This document shows, in pieces, positions 28,012 through 37,824 of a DNA stretch of 64,000 nucleotides. The stretch's first letter is position 1; each line of letters starts with the position of its first letter. The notes beneath the pieces were generated by a model. That model searched no databases. It had not been told where the DNA came from and saw only the letters and a list, made by a program, of their open reading frames with translations. The position numbers and the translations under genes were made by a program. Origin of the DNA: Lysobacter auxotrophicus (GTDB lineage Bacteria; Pseudomonadota; Gammaproteobacteria; Xanthomonadales; Xanthomonadaceae); the NCBI RefSeq assembly GCF_027924565.1, contig NZ_AP027041.1, positions 62,001 through 126,000 on the forward strand, written 5' to 3'.

Positions 28012-28194
28012 CTACTTCTGCTCACCGTTTTCGGCGTCATCGCCATCGTGCTCTTCATCCAGCTGCCCGCTGACGCCAGTGCGCCGGTCTTCGTTGTGTC
28101 CGGCTACCGGTCCTGCTGGCTCTTCCGGACGCTGCGACTGTTGCTGGTTGCCTAGACCTATGCGCTGCTTATCGCCTTCATTGACGCTACCCAT
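28012..28194 (-). CDS. Small hydrophilic protein
   Basis: 60 residues, rich in Gln, Glu, Asp and Gly, with a disordered look. ATG preceded by G-G-A-A-G-A-G. Unrecognised; composition is that of a real small soluble protein rather than a shadow frame. Confidence 0.45.
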   Translation of the reverse strand: MGSVNEGDKQRIGLGNQQQSQRPEEPAGPVAGHNEDRRTGVSGQLDEEHDGDDAENGEQK

Positions 28195-28887
28195 CTCGCT
28201 CTTCCAAGTGTGTCGGCGAAGCGCCGAGCATCAACACTGCGCGCCTGGCCGTCAGCATGCAGTGACGCGCCGGTGCACAGCCAACTCAGCGGAAAAGATG
28301 CGTCGCGGTGGTTTCGGCAGAGCCTGCTCTCTGTGTCGCTTGCTACGTTCGATCAACTCACCGGTGCGCGAGATGAACCGAGTTCGGCGGTTTCGCGATC
28401 GCACGTGAGATGGGGCCATCCAAGGCCGGCGTTGCTAACCTCTCGTCACAAGGTGACGCGGATTGCGCAGTCAATCCTAGCTTCTCCGCCACCAGCTCTA
28501 TGGCACTGTCGGTTATCGTGATCAGAGTTGGCGACGAATCAACGTCCGATGCCAGCTCGAGCGGGAAAGCTCCGGCCGAAGCTTGCAGGCGAACCTCGAA
28601 GGGGCTTGCAGGTGTCGGATAAACCAAACTCCGTGATCATCAGGGCTCAGGTGACGAACACCACTTGCGAAACTGTGCGACCCGGCCACCTGGAACAAAG
28701 GACATGGGTGATGAGGTCAATGTCGCGCATGCGCATTTTCGCAAGGCGTCACCCTGGGCGCTCGCAGAAGAGTAACAGCGTTTACCCACCTCATAGAGTT
28801 GCCCTCCGTTTCGCTCCGGTCGCTTCGGCCCGAGATGAAGCGGACCAGAGACGCGACCGGACATGCGCCGAATAATGCGGTCATACA
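28195..28887. other. No supported gene
   Basis: Short frames occur on both strands (for example 28358-28627 on the minus strand from a TTG), but none has a good start, ribosome site and protein-like composition together. No repeats or hairpins stand out. Confidence 0.4.
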
Positions 28888-29121
28888 CTACGGCTTGCCC
28901 CCCAGCGACTTAACTATAAGCCCCTGCTCGTAGACAGCCTGCGCAAGCTCGGTCATTCGAACGGCGAACTCGTGGCCATTAACGAAGATGATCGTGAACT
29001 TGCCGCCGCCGTCAGCCGTTGGCTCTACGGCAGACATGTGGACGATGTGGCGGGGATTTATCCAGTTGTCGCCTAGCTTGATCAATGGGGTCATTCCTTG
29101 CGGGACAAAGTCTGCACTCAC
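28888..29121 (-). CDS. Small hypothetical protein
   Basis: 77 residues from a GTG, or 68 from an internal ATG (M-T-P-L-I-K-L-G). It has alternating beta-like segments (K-F-T-I-I-F-V-N-G-H-E-F) and a terminal helix, so it may be a small barrel. No family recognised. Confidence 0.5.
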   Translation of the reverse strand: MSADFVPQGMTPLIKLGDNWINPRHIVHMSAVEPTADGGGKFTIIFVNGHEFAVRMTELAQAVYEQGLIVKSLGGKP

Positions 29122-29209
29122 TCGCGCTGTCTACTGTGACGAGCAGCTACTCAAACCCGCGCCAATAAGTAAGTGCAAAGCTCCACCGTCCACCCCATTG
29201 TCGCCGTCT

Positions 29210-29503
29210 TCAATGCCTTGAGCGATGGCGTATCTGAGCAATTGCGAAGTCCTCGTAGCTTCGATCGGCATCCAGTGCTTGCAGTCGTGCCGATACCTGC
29301 TCGAACTCCTCCCGTGTGAGATCGCGAACGATCACCTGAAGCTCCGGCGGACTCATCCTGCCTTCCGCCCTGGACGTCCTGAATCGCGGCAGCAGCCTAT
29401 CCTTGGAGAGTAGAGCGAATCGCTTCTCGTCAGTAACGTAGATGCGTCCGCACCTCCGCAGCATCTCAGCAGTCACGTCTCCTACAGTCGCGCGGATAGA
29501 CAT
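29210..29503 (-). CDS. Hypothetical protein, second gene of a pair
   Basis: 97 residues with a basic, Arg-rich body and a helical C-terminus (D-L-T-R-E-E-F-E-Q-V-S-A-R-L-Q-A-L). It starts 7 bases after the upstream membrane protein gene stops, so the two are probably one operon. No family recognised. Confidence 0.55.
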   Translation of the reverse strand: MSIRATVGDVTAEMLRRCGRIYVTDEKRFALLSKDRLLPRFRTSRAEGRMSPPELQVIVRDLTREEFEQVSARLQALDADRSYEDFAIAQIRHRSRH

Positions 29504-29510
29504 CTGACTC

Positions 29511-29837
29511 TCAACTCTCGACTGCGAGCGCCACTACAGCGGCGATGCCTGCCCCGACCGTGCACCAGTACGCCAAGAGCAAGATCGCGCGATAGCGAGA
29601 GCAGTAGCGGGCGCCAGCTTCGTCTATGCTGCCCATAAACTCTCGCGTCAGCAGATAGAGCATCGTGCTGCGCGCGCTCAGGACGGTTCGATCGTGCCAG
29701 CGAGCGGGCTGAGCCGCGTGCATCCACTGTTGAGGATGCCGCGACTTCAAGCCCCTCAGAAACGTGATCCATACGACGGTCTCAATTGCGATAGCGATCG
29801 CAAACAGAACGCAGGCGCTGGCAGTTACCGGCTTCAT
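29511..29837 (-). CDS. Hypothetical two-helix membrane protein
   Basis: 108 residues. Helix 1 at ~8-27, a ~50-residue soluble stretch, helix 2 at ~86-105. Unrecognised. First gene of a pair with 29210-29503. Confidence 0.55.
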   Translation of the reverse strand: MKPVTASACVLFAIAIAIETVVWITFLRGLKSRHPQQWMHAAQPARWHDRTVLSARSTMLYLLTREFMGSIDEAGARYCSRYRAILLLAYWCTVGAGIAAVVALAVES

Positions 29838-30633
29838 GGAAATTCTCGTGGCAGCTCCATCGCACGCCAGTGGGGGCGAAGCAACGTCGGCGAAGCTATT
29901 CAGCTTCGCCGATGGTCCGTTCGACTAGAACCGTGAGGCTTGGCCGTTCCTATGGCCCAGAGCGCTTCATGCGCGTGCCCTGAAGTAGTTCGGTCAGGAC
30001 AGTTGCTGATGTCTGCAGTGTGCTCTGACTCTCGTGACCATGTCGTTACGAGCACCGCCCAAAGCCGAGCAGGTCACCGCGAGATTCCGCAAACTACGAA
30101 CCCAGTCCACGTTCGGCACGCTTCTGCGGCCTACCGAAATACCTGCACCACCGCACGGAGGAGCAGGCGTTTGCTACATGGCCACGGGGGCATGGAGTGG
30201 TACGGTCGCCCTGCGGGGTTTCAGGGCTCTGACTGTCTGTAATGGCGAGCTGGCGCGCGATGCTGCAGCCGCCCCCCCTGACCACGTGGACCTCCAGCTC
30301 CCTGGCGGCAGCGCGTGAGACGATCATTGGCTAGCGTCCTGACGTCTTCGGAAATGTCTGAAGTGGCAAGCGCGCCATTGATCGCACCTATCAGCAATGC
30401 GTAACGATCGGCTTCCGTAAGGGTCGTGTGCCCCGTTCTGCACCGCGTGAACTGTGGTAGAAAAATCCTCGGTGTCACAGCATTCTTCCGTATGAGGCTT
30501 CACCCAGGCCGCATGCGCCGAGATCCAGTGGAACCAGAAGCGGCCATGCTGCATTCCCGTCAGTGGAGTGTACGAGTCTCGTTCTGGCCGCTCTTGAATC
30601 GCGGCTCACCTCTGAAAGATGAGGGTACAGAAG
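29838..30633. other. No well-supported gene
   Basis: A minus-strand frame at 30221-30478 (85 residues) contains a plausible helical segment (R-Y-A-L-L-I-G-A-I-N-G-A-L) but ends in low-complexity Arg/Gly sequence and has no clear ribosome site; it may be a decayed gene. Nothing else seen. Confidence 0.35.
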
Positions 30634-30658
30634 AACGGCGAGGGAAGCCCTCGCCGTT
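30634..30658 (-). terminator. Terminator of the fasciclin gene
   Basis: An 11-bp perfect stem aacggcgaggg / ccctcgccgtt with a 3-base loop, 20 bases after the fasciclin stop; the minus strand continues C-T-T-C-T. Confidence 0.8.
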
Positions 30659-30678
30659 CCGTTGACACCCGCTGGCGG

Positions 30679-31122
30679 TTACTGCTTAGTCGGAATGTTG
30701 ACCTTATCGATCCCATGGAGCAGACCATTGCTCGACCCGATGTCGGCAGAGGTAATCAGCGCTCCATCAATGCTGAGCTGGTCGTCCTTCAGGATGATCG
30801 GGGCCGACTGGCCGTTGACGGTTCTGGCAGCGTCCCACTTGCCAACGTCGGCCGCGGTCTTGCGGCCGCTGACAACATGGTAGTTCAGCAGCGAGACGAG
30901 TTCTTCCTTGTTCTCGGGCTTGAACAGACTTTCCAGCTTGCCAGCCGGAAGCTTTTCAAATGCCGCATCCGTCGGTGCGAACACCGTGAAAGGGCCCGTG
31001 CCGCGCAGCGTTTCGGTCATGCCCGCGGCATCAAGTGCCTTGCCAAAAGTCCTGAAGGACCCATTGGCGGCGGCGGTGTCGACGAGATTCTTGCCGTTGG
31101 GAATGTTGGTTACGGTGTTCAT
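30679..31122 (-). CDS. Fasciclin (FAS1) domain protein
   Basis: 147 residues, essentially one FAS1 domain. Contains the H1 motif T-V-F-A-P-T-D-A-A-F, the L-L-N-Y-H-V-V-S-G segment, and ends with D-I-G-S-S-N-G-L-L-H-G-I-D-K-V. No signal peptide is visible, unusual for a family that is normally secreted. FAS1 proteins mediate adhesion or small-ligand binding. It has its own terminator. Confidence 0.9.
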   Translation of the reverse strand: MNTVTNIPNGKNLVDTAAANGSFRTFGKALDAAGMTETLRGTGPFTVFAPTDAAFEKLPAGKLESLFKPENKEELVSLLNYHVVSGRKTAADVGKWDAARTVNGQSAPIILKDDQLSIDGALITSADIGSSNGLLHGIDKVNIPTKQ

Positions 31123-32082
31123 ACGGGATTGCCTCTTATATGGTCCGCTGTTTTGCGGAATCCAGGGCGGCCGAAGCCAGACCCCGCTCGAAGCGGGGCG
31201 AGTGAGGCTCAGTGCGGAGGAGGAGTGGAATTGCAGCGCGGCTGAGTGGCCGTTGCGACGTTGCATCGCAATGCACAAGGATCGTGCGCCGTTGAGCGTG
31301 AGTTGGGCGTGAGCTAGCCTCGTCGCGGACCGGTGCTCGTTGGCCACGCGCCGCGGCTTGTACTCAGCAGCAGGAAGGGATCACCGCGCATGCTGGTGGC
31401 GTACCCAGCATGAATGTCATGCCTGGACGCGTCATTCACTCAACAAAATGAGCGCATAGTGTCGCAGGTTGCGAGCATGTATCGCTCCGTCTCAGTTGTG
31501 TTAGCCCCCAAGGCTGTGACCTCAAATCAGAACAGCCAATCGCGGGGCTGAGGACACTAATCATGAGAACGCTCATCGAAATGCTCGCATCACAGGTCAC
31601 GCAGGCTATTGGGTCGTTGAGGGTGGATCGGCCACCGCAGCTACCAGACCCCGTGCGCGACGGGTGGCCAGTGCTAGCATTCACGCAACCATACTCGAGC
31701 CGAATGACTGCAAACCTTCGATCCTCGTCATTGCGTCGCAAGTCCTTCCGAAGGTTCCTGCATATTGATCGGCCTACGCCGTAACACGGCGCGTCGCCGG
31801 CAGCCTTGCGCTGACCGGAGAGAAGGGCGACCGCTTCTCTAAGTCACGAGTAAGTAACATCAGTTGGCGCACTCTCGAATGACACTACGGCGCAACGTCG
31901 TACTGGCCATTCGGGCCGCAGCACAGCACGCCACGCTCCTACCTTCCCTGAGCTAAGCGCCCCATGTCGGTCGGGGTTGGCTATTCGTTGGCGCTGCGGG
32001 CTATTTTCATCACAACTCATCGCCGGCGAGTCACGGGGGTCGTTTCCTACGATGCCACGGCGACGGCTGGACGGAGCTCATC
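31123..32082. other. Sparse stretch before the SOUL gene
   Basis: One plus-strand frame at 31563-31784 (73 residues, starting M-R-T-L-I-E-M-L) could be a small gene but lacks a strong ribosome site and recognisable features. No convincing repeats or RNA seen. Confidence 0.35.
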
Positions 32083-32775
32083 ATGAACGGTGCAACTGTC
32101 CCGTTGTTCACAGACGTACTCAAGTCAATACCGAGGTTCTTCGGCATCCGACTCGACGCCAGACCTGCCTACCGTATGGAGGATGTCGTGGGACCGGTCG
32201 AGATCAGGCGCTACGCGCCAGCCTTGTTTGTGCATACCTCTGCGGACGGAAGCCATGACGCCGCAGTGCGTGTCGCACGCGAGAAGCTAGAGGATTACAT
32301 CTACGGTGACAACGAAGCCCTAGAGAAGATGGAGATGACCTATCCGACGTACCAGGGCGACGACGAGTCCACGATGTTCCCCAGCGCTTTACGCATGCGC
32401 GAGAGGCACGGCTGGAGAGTTGCATTCTTTCTCTCCAACAACTTGGCCGCTGGAGAGGCGCCGCTACCGGACGATCCGGCGGTAAGAGTGCATGAATCGC
32501 CGGAAACATTGGTTGCCGTACTTGGATACCGCGGTGCCGACACGGAGGAGAGCCGCATCGCTGCTAAGCGCGACCTAATGCAGACACTGTCGGGGTCACG
32601 GTGGGCAGCAGATGATCAGGTCTATTGGGCAAGTTATGACCAGGCGTTCGCCATCCCGTATCTCAAGAAGAATGAAGTTCATGTCCGTGTAGCGAACTCG
32701 AAGACGGAGATTGTCGTCTCGGCCAAGGTCGACGAGGCATGCAACAGCGACAGTGAAGCCGCAAACCAAGCCTAA
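32083..32775 (+). CDS. SOUL haem-binding family protein
   Basis: 230 residues, ATG with G-G-A-G 9 bases upstream. SOUL domain features: V-G-P-V-E-I-R-R-Y-A-P near residue 40, the M-T-Y-P-T-Y pattern, R-V-A-F-F-L-S and a C-terminal Y-D-x-A-F-A-I-P-Y-L-K-K-N-E-V. Bacterial SOUL proteins are usually assigned to haem or tetrapyrrole binding. Probably co-transcribed with the next gene (25-base gap). Confidence 0.85.
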   Translation: MNGATVPLFTDVLKSIPRFFGIRLDARPAYRMEDVVGPVEIRRYAPALFVHTSADGSHDAAVRVAREKLEDYIYGDNEALEKMEMTYPTYQGDDESTMFPSALRMRERHGWRVAFFLSNNLAAGEAPLPDDPAVRVHESPETLVAVLGYRGADTEESRIAAKRDLMQTLSGSRWAADDQVYWASYDQAFAIPYLKKNEVHVRVANSKTEIVVSAKVDEACNSDSEAANQA

Positions 32776-32800
32776 CCGCAGTACGCTCCGGAGAACTGAA

Positions 32801-33193
32801 ATGCAAATCTTCACGAATGAAAAGAGAGATCGAAGTTTCCTACGCCCGGTCACTGAGGACGATTTGGCATTACAGCGCGCCGAGAACGAAGGACTGCCTT
32901 TCTTGTCGCACCGCGATGAAGCGAGCCATCTCTTCGCCCGCGTGTCGATGAGGCTCCGAAAGGGGCTTAGTCCAGTCGCGGATGGGAACTTGCTGACCCT
33001 TGAAGAGCTCCTCGCCGCGGTCAACAAGGTGACGCAAAGCGACACACAATTACGTCAGCAGTGTGCAAACCTGGTTGCACTCTTGGCATCGGACATTCGG
33101 AATGCGAAGCAGTTCTCCTTGGATAGTTGTCTCCGCGCCAGGCCGCTGCGCGATTGGCGCGAGCGCTACAACGGCCTAGAGTTCCTGCGATGA
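32801..33193 (+). CDS. Hypothetical protein downstream of SOUL gene
   Basis: 130 residues, ATG with G-G-A-G upstream. Mostly helical, basic, soluble; no family recognised. Close spacing to the SOUL gene suggests an operon. Confidence 0.6.
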   Translation: MQIFTNEKRDRSFLRPVTEDDLALQRAENEGLPFLSHRDEASHLFARVSMRLRKGLSPVADGNLLTLEELLAAVNKVTQSDTQLRQQCANLVALLASDIRNAKQFSLDSCLRARPLRDWRERYNGLEFLR

Positions 33194-33426
33194 CCCTCGC
33201 CGAAACCGCATCCTTCTGCGCTAGCGGATGCTGATGCGCTAAGTGCTGGGCTCTCGCGTCACCTGGATGTTTGCCGCACAAAAGATCAGTTGCCGGCCAG
33301 ACCGCCAGGCTTGCGTTCCCGCGGCTGGCAGAGCCCGGCCATCAGCGAACATCTCTTGCGGAACGCCAATCATTCTTCTGCACTGCTTTTACGCTCGGCC
33401 GGCTACCTTGCCCGCAGGAGGGTCAG

Positions 33427-33639
33427 ATGCCGGCGCCCCTGAACTCGCAGCGAGAAAACCAACGTGACGCGGCGGCGCGGCTCGCGCAGGCGCTCGCTCA
33501 GCTCGCCGAACAGCGCGACGCCCTCAGCTGGCACCGCCAGAAATCGCGCCAGCTAACAGACCAGTCCAGCCGCCTGGTTAGCGCAAGCCAGTTGCTCCGA
33601 GAAAAGATTGAGGAGTCGTGGCGACGCCCGGCTGAGTAA
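33427..33639 (+). CDS. Small coiled-coil protein
   Basis: 70 residues, Ala/Gln/Leu/Glu-rich (A-R-L-A-Q-A-L-A-Q-L-A-E-Q-R-D-A-L) with heptad-like spacing. A-G-G-A-G-G-G ribosome site 3-4 bases upstream of the ATG. Function unknown; located upstream of a histidine kinase gene. Confidence 0.6.
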   Translation: MPAPLNSQRENQRDAAARLAQALAQLAEQRDALSWHRQKSRQLTDQSSRLVSASQLLREKIEESWRRPAE

Positions 33640-33807
33640 GCAGGTCGCGGCAATCACGCGCCGATCATTGCGACTCGACGACCAACGGGGTCAGCCACGT
33701 CAAACTTCCCAGCCGAGCACGTCTCACCCCATAAGCGAGCTCATCAGTGCAGACCTGATCGTCGCGCGCTCGTGTCAGGGTAGCCGGTCCCGGAGAGAGA
33801 GTCCCTA

Positions 33808-34923
33808 ATGCGTCTTGCCGACTTCATCGAACAAAACGTCTGTCTAATTGCCGATGGGGCGCAGGCCTTCGCCGCAACGCAGACGCCTCAGGGAGTGCAC
33901 CTAGACGAAACCGCGCTGAGGGATCACATCCCGGAAATTCTGTTGGCCGTAGTTGCAGACCTGCGAACGAAACAATCCGCCGAGGCCCAGCTGCTTAAAT
34001 CGGAAGGGCGGGCATCTGTGCTGGACGGACCTCGGACCCCTGCAAGCACCCACGGCATGTTGAGGGCTAAGGGCGGCTTCGACATCAATCAAATGGTTGC
34101 GGAGTACAGAGCTCTAAGAGCTGCAGTGCTTCGACTATGGATTGATGCGCATGGGCCTTCAAAGCAGTCGTTCAACGACATGATCCGATTCAACGAAGCT
34201 ATTGATCAGGCCATTTCAGAGTCCGTCTCCTATTTTTCGAAGGAAGCAGAGTCTTGGCGCCAGGTGTTCCTCGGCGTTCTCGGACACGATCTCCGCGCGC
34301 CCTTGAGTGTCATCGTGACAACGTCGGACCTGCTGTCTCGGATGACGCGCGATGGCCCCTACTCCGAGCAGACGCAACGCATCGTCCGCAGCGGGATGCG
34401 CATGAGCAAGCTGCTTGACGACCTTCTTGACTACAGCAGGACCCAACTTGGCGTCGGAGTGCGCATTGTGCGCTCGGAATGCTGCCTCAGTGAGGTCCTT
34501 AGCGAAGAAATCGATCTGCTGCGGACAGCACTTCCCGAAGCGACGATCAGGTTCCACACCTCGGGAGCCGTTCGCGGCAGCTTTGACGCCTCACGCCTAC
34601 GCGAAGTATTAGCGAACCTAGTTAGCAATGCTTACAAGTACGGCGAGAGTGGGTCAGCGATTCTGGTTTCTCTAGCACGAACGGCCGAGGGCGTTGAACT
34701 CGTGGTACGCAATCGCGGCGCCCCGCTCCCGTCGGCCTCACGGGACGAACTGTTCAATCCCCTGCGACGAGGCCTGCAGCCGGCGAAAAGCGGCGAACGT
34801 ACGAGCCTCGGCCTGGGACTCTTCATTGTCCGAGAGATCGTGAAAGCGCATAGGGGCGAGGTGGTCGGCGAGTCAGCACGAGGGGAAACCACCTTCACCG
34901 TTCGAATTCCTCTCCAAACTTAA
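33808..34923 (+). CDS. Soluble sensor histidine kinase with RsbRD-like N-terminal domain
   Basis: 371 residues with the same architecture as the kinase at 26330-27490: a helical sensor (~1-150), H-box V-L-G-H-D-L-R-A-P-L, N-box N-L-V-S-N-A-Y-K-Y, G2 S-L-G-L-G-L-F-I-V-R-E-I. No membrane helix. Preceded by a G-G-A-G-A-G-A-G ribosome site. Convergent with the receiver gene at 34927 (3-base gap), its likely partner. Confidence 0.9.
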   Translation: MRLADFIEQNVCLIADGAQAFAATQTPQGVHLDETALRDHIPEILLAVVADLRTKQSAEAQLLKSEGRASVLDGPRTPASTHGMLRAKGGFDINQMVAEYRALRAAVLRLWIDAHGPSKQSFNDMIRFNEAIDQAISESVSYFSKEAESWRQVFLGVLGHDLRAPLSVIVTTSDLLSRMTRDGPYSEQTQRIVRSGMRMSKLLDDLLDYSRTQLGVGVRIVRSECCLSEVLSEEIDLLRTALPEATIRFHTSGAVRGSFDASRLREVLANLVSNAYKYGESGSAILVSLARTAEGVELVVRNRGAPLPSASRDELFNPLRRGLQPAKSGERTSLGLGLFIVREIVKAHRGEVVGESARGETTFTVRIPLQT

Positions 34924-34926
34924 CTC

Positions 34927-35286
34927 TCAGCGCCCAATGCTGCCGACCCCTGGGCAAGCCAGATCCAGGGCCCGCTCAAGGTCATCTATCAGATATGGCT
35001 TGCGCAGGTGCGGTTTACCTAACATCTCGAGCGGCGTATCTGCTTTAGCTTGCCCAGTGGCAACGACAAACGGGATCGATCTCTCATTCAGAACGGATGC
35101 CACATCCGCGCTGGTGCCGCCGCCAAGGTCCACATCTAGCACCGCGGCATTGGGGCAGGTCACATCGATAAGCTTGAGAGCTTCAACAACCGAAGATGCA
35201 TGGCTTACAGAGTGTCCAAGGACAGCGAGCGCGTCCGCAACGCTCTCCGCGACTTCCTTGTCATCCTCGACGAGTAGAATCTGCAT
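34927..35286 (-). CDS. Single-domain response regulator
   Basis: 119 residues beginning M-Q-I-L-L-V-E-D-D. Phospho-Asp in A-V-L-D-V-D-L-G-G-G, Lys in L-R-K-P-Y-L. Closely resembles the receivers at 25352 and 25661. Tail-to-tail with a kinase of the same family. Confidence 0.88.
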   Translation of the reverse strand: MQILLVEDDKEVAESVADALAVLGHSVSHASSVVEALKLIDVTCPNAAVLDVDLGGGTSADVASVLNERSIPFVVATGQAKADTPLEMLGKPHLRKPYLIDDLERALDLACPGVGSIGR

Positions 35287-35407
35287 GCCTCTGCCCCCAG
35301 TGGGACATTCGACACTCCCACAGGCAGTGTGAGCAACTGGTCGAAGTAGCCTCAGCTTATAGCTCGTTCGTCGAGGAGGCTCTTCACCGTCCCACGAAGG
35401 GCATGAC

Positions 35408-36112
35408 GTACGTGGCTTGGATGAACGCGTCGCCGAACTCAACACGGACATCGCGGCCATCGCGCAGAACGATCCGGACGCGCGCAGGTTCAGCAGCTAC
35501 GAGGTGTTGGCCGATGATTGCCACCGCGCTGGTGGCTGCAGTGGGCGCGGCAGTTCGCCAATGGCCGCCAACTGTCAGCGTCGCTCGGCCTGACACCGCG
35601 TCAACACAGTTCCGGTGGCAAGGAGCGATTGCTGGGCATCAGCAAACGCGGCGATGCTTATCTGCGCTCGCTGCTGGTGTATGGCGCGCGGGCGATGCTG
35701 CGAACGGCAAGGGGCAAAGAGGACCGACTCAGCCGATGGGCATGCCAGCTGGCCGAACGGTCACACCCGAACGTCGCCTGCGTAGCCTTGGCCAACAAAA
35801 CTGCACGCATGGCCTGGGCCATGCTGCGCAACGGCACCGACTATCGACCGGACTTGGCTGCCGCCTGACGCCTAGGAGAGACCCCACAGATTGCGAGTAA
35901 CCTGCAGATGGAAAAACCGGTCGGACCGGCGTCGGTAAACCCCTGGTGCGCAAGCACGTGTTAGCGATTCGGAGCCGGCGCGCGAATAGCCCATCAAGGC
36001 TCAGCATCGGAGCGATGCAGCAGTCCGAGGCCGGATATACGTGCGCAGGCGACTAGGGCGCCGAATGCGGGATGCTTTCAGTCATAGGAGGAGTCCATAT
36101 ACGGACATTGGG
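35408..36112 (+). mobile_element. Decayed IS110-family element (C-terminal part)
   Basis: The translated region 35408-35868 matches the last ~150 residues of the intact IS110 transposase at 40226-41275 but is split over three frames (first a V-A-E-L-N segment, then I-A-T-A-L-V-A-A-V-G, then A-R-Q-F-A-N-G-R-Q-L). After the stop, 35869-36112 is closely similar to the non-coding tail of the intact copy, ending at gagtccatatacggacatt. It lies in the opposite orientation to the intact copy. Confidence 0.85.
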
Positions 36113-36249
36113 GCAGTGCGGACGCCGCATCGGATGCTAATGTCGGCTTTCGACTGCGGTTTCAACCGGTCGATGCAACACACTGAAGGCTGCTTCGGCA
36201 GCAGGAGTGTTGCATATGAAGTACCGGACAAGGATCTGCTACACCCGAA

Positions 36250-36425
36250 GACTTGTAAGCTGGCCCGGCACCGAGCCGTGGCGCGACAGGTCGCGGCCAG
36301 CCTGCAACAGCGCTGGTCTCCGCAGCAGATCGCCGGATGGCTCAAGCGCATCCATCCCGACGACGCGAACGGCCAGGTGTCACACGAGACGATCTACCGC
36401 ACGCTCTTCATCCAGGCCCGCGGTG
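36250..36425 (+). pseudogene. IS30-family transposase fragment
   Basis: About 58 residues with the IS30 signature W-S-P-Q-Q-I-A-G-W-L-K-R and V-S-H-E-T-I-Y-R-T-L-F-I-Q-A-R-G, then homology stops abruptly. Neither the N-terminal HTH nor the DDE core beyond the first region is present. Confidence 0.8.
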
Positions 36426-36483
36426 CTGGGCGCGGCGGCGGGCGACGGCGACGTCGCTGTTCTCGTGCGTCCGATCATGATCT

Positions 36484-36682
36484 TCAGCTCGCCTCGTCCA
36501 GAACACGCTGCACCCGCTCGTCACCGTCGGCAAGCCAAGCGTGCTCGTCGACGTACCACGTGCCGCCGACCTTCCGGCCCGGCACCTTGCCGTTGCGCAG
36601 CCCGCATAAGGGTGATTTCCGCCGGCCGGCTCTCCGGCGCGAAGTACTTCTCGATCCAGGCGTGCGCAGCCAGGAGCTTCAT
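36484..36682 (-). pseudogene. Phage/ICE excisionase-like gene, frameshifted
   Basis: The first frame reads M-K-L-L-A-A-H-A-W-I-E-K-Y-F-A-P-E-S-R-P. The neighbouring frame continues L-R-N-G-K-V-P-G-R-K-V-G-G-T-W-Y-V-D-E then W-L-A-D-G-D. Together they form the small winged-helix excisionase (~65 residues) found beside phage and island integrases. A one-base shift near codon 26 breaks the gene. No integrase is found nearby. Confidence 0.75.
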
Positions 36683-36840
36683 GCTGAGGCGCGTCCTTCA
36701 AACTGCGGGGCTTCCGGTTCCTCCGTCACGCGCCGCATCCGGTCGGGCGCCCATCCTGCAGGAATGCCTGTGCGCGGGAAGACATTCGTCTTACTCGCCG
36801 AGCCGGACGTTCGATTCCTTCCAAGGGAGGAGGACTGAGC

Positions 36841-37176
36841 ATGGAACCCTCTGAGTACCCTGACATCTGGCTGATCCGTCTGCTTGGACATCACGGGTTC
36901 GCGGACTACGTGGTTGAAGCCGACCGCCGGGATCCCTCGGCTTGGCGCTTTAGCCTGCAGTTTGTCAACGACAATCGTCACATCGATCTCGGAGTATTTG
37001 CAGACTGGAATGAGGGGCTCGGCGCAGCGATGGAAGTTGCTGCCGTCGGCGTGACGCGTTTTGACCACAACGCTCATGGGTTGGCGGATCCAGATCGACT
37101 TACACGTCGACCGAAGAGATCTGAGCGCGCGGCTGATCATCCGGATGTACTCGATGTAGGTGGGCAGGGCAGGTGA
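36841..37176 (+). CDS. Hypothetical protein
   Basis: 111 residues with a good G-G-A-G-G-A-G-G-A ribosome site. The first ~75 residues look globular (D-I-W-L-I-R-L-L-G-H-H-G-F), the rest is Arg-rich and may be out-of-frame extension into phage debris. Unrecognised. Confidence 0.5.
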   Translation: MEPSEYPDIWLIRLLGHHGFADYVVEADRRDPSAWRFSLQFVNDNRHIDLGVFADWNEGLGAAMEVAAVGVTRFDHNAHGLADPDRLTRRPKRSERAADHPDVLDVGGQGR

Positions 37177-37331
37177 ACTGCGCCGTGCCGGCCAGCGTCC
37201 CCCACTCGCCGTCTGCGGAACTCTCGGTGTAGTCGCGCAGGCGCCAGACCTGGATGCGGGCGCCAGACCTGGATGCGGGCGCCAGCGGCGTGCGCCGCGC
37301 GGAGTGTTGCGTGCTGATCGATCTGGTTCAT
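37140..37331 (-). pseudogene. Phage-like gene broken by a 19-bp tandem duplication
   Basis: It starts M-N-Q-I-D-Q-H-A-T-L-R-A-A-H-A-A-G-A-R-I-Q-V-W. At 37241-37278 a 19-base unit (gcgccagacctggatgcgg) is present twice in a row, shifting the frame. Removing one copy restores R-L-R-D-Y-T-E-S-S-A-D-G-E-W-G-T-L-A-G-T and beyond. It resembles small hypothetical proteins of temperate phages (from memory). Confidence 0.6.
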
Positions 37332-37824
37332 GCGGCTCTCCAGAGTAGCGGCGCCACCACGGGCGCCGAAGGTGCTCGATTTCCCGCGCCTGCCTCTCGA
37401 TCGTTTCGGCGGCATCGCGGAGTAGGTCTCGCAGCTGGTCTTCTCGCGGCTTGCTTCATTCGCCGCGGCGGGCGAGGGAACAGGTGCTGATTCATGCCGC
37501 CCTCTTCGCGCTGTTGTTGAAGGGGATGAAGCCGAGCGGCTTCGAGACGGCGCCGATGGGAGCACCTGCGGTGTGTTCCCAGTACGGGCCATCTACTGCT
37601 CGACGGTCTCCCTCGGCGCTTCCTTCTTCGGTGCTGGCAGCGGCGCGAGCTGAACGACGGCGTCGGGTTTCGCCCTGCGGTCGTGGAGAGGTTTTGCCAC
37701 CGCAGCACGCCCGCGGTCCGTTTCGCGCGATCAGCGGCGCGCTACTCACGACGTGCGGGCGGGTAAGGGCGTACTGTAGTCCCTTCACACTCCGACCCGT
37801 AGAAGCCCAGCGGTTGGGGGGGGT
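37332..37824 (-). other. Phage debris
   Basis: On the minus strand at about 37320-37466 an open stretch with a coiled-coil segment (L-R-D-L-L-R-D-A-A-E-T-I-E-R-Q) has no start codon in frame. Further fragments without start or function continue to 37.7 kb. Base use is high-GC, unlike the small genes that follow. Confidence 0.4.

Noticed and set aside
28640-28888. 82-codon minus-strand frame
   Set aside because: No ribosome site and Cys/Ser/Arg-rich irregular composition.
36679-37140. Minus-strand 153-codon open frame
   Set aside because: Overlaps the better-supported plus-strand gene 36841-37176, which has a strong ribosome site, and has no recognisable features.
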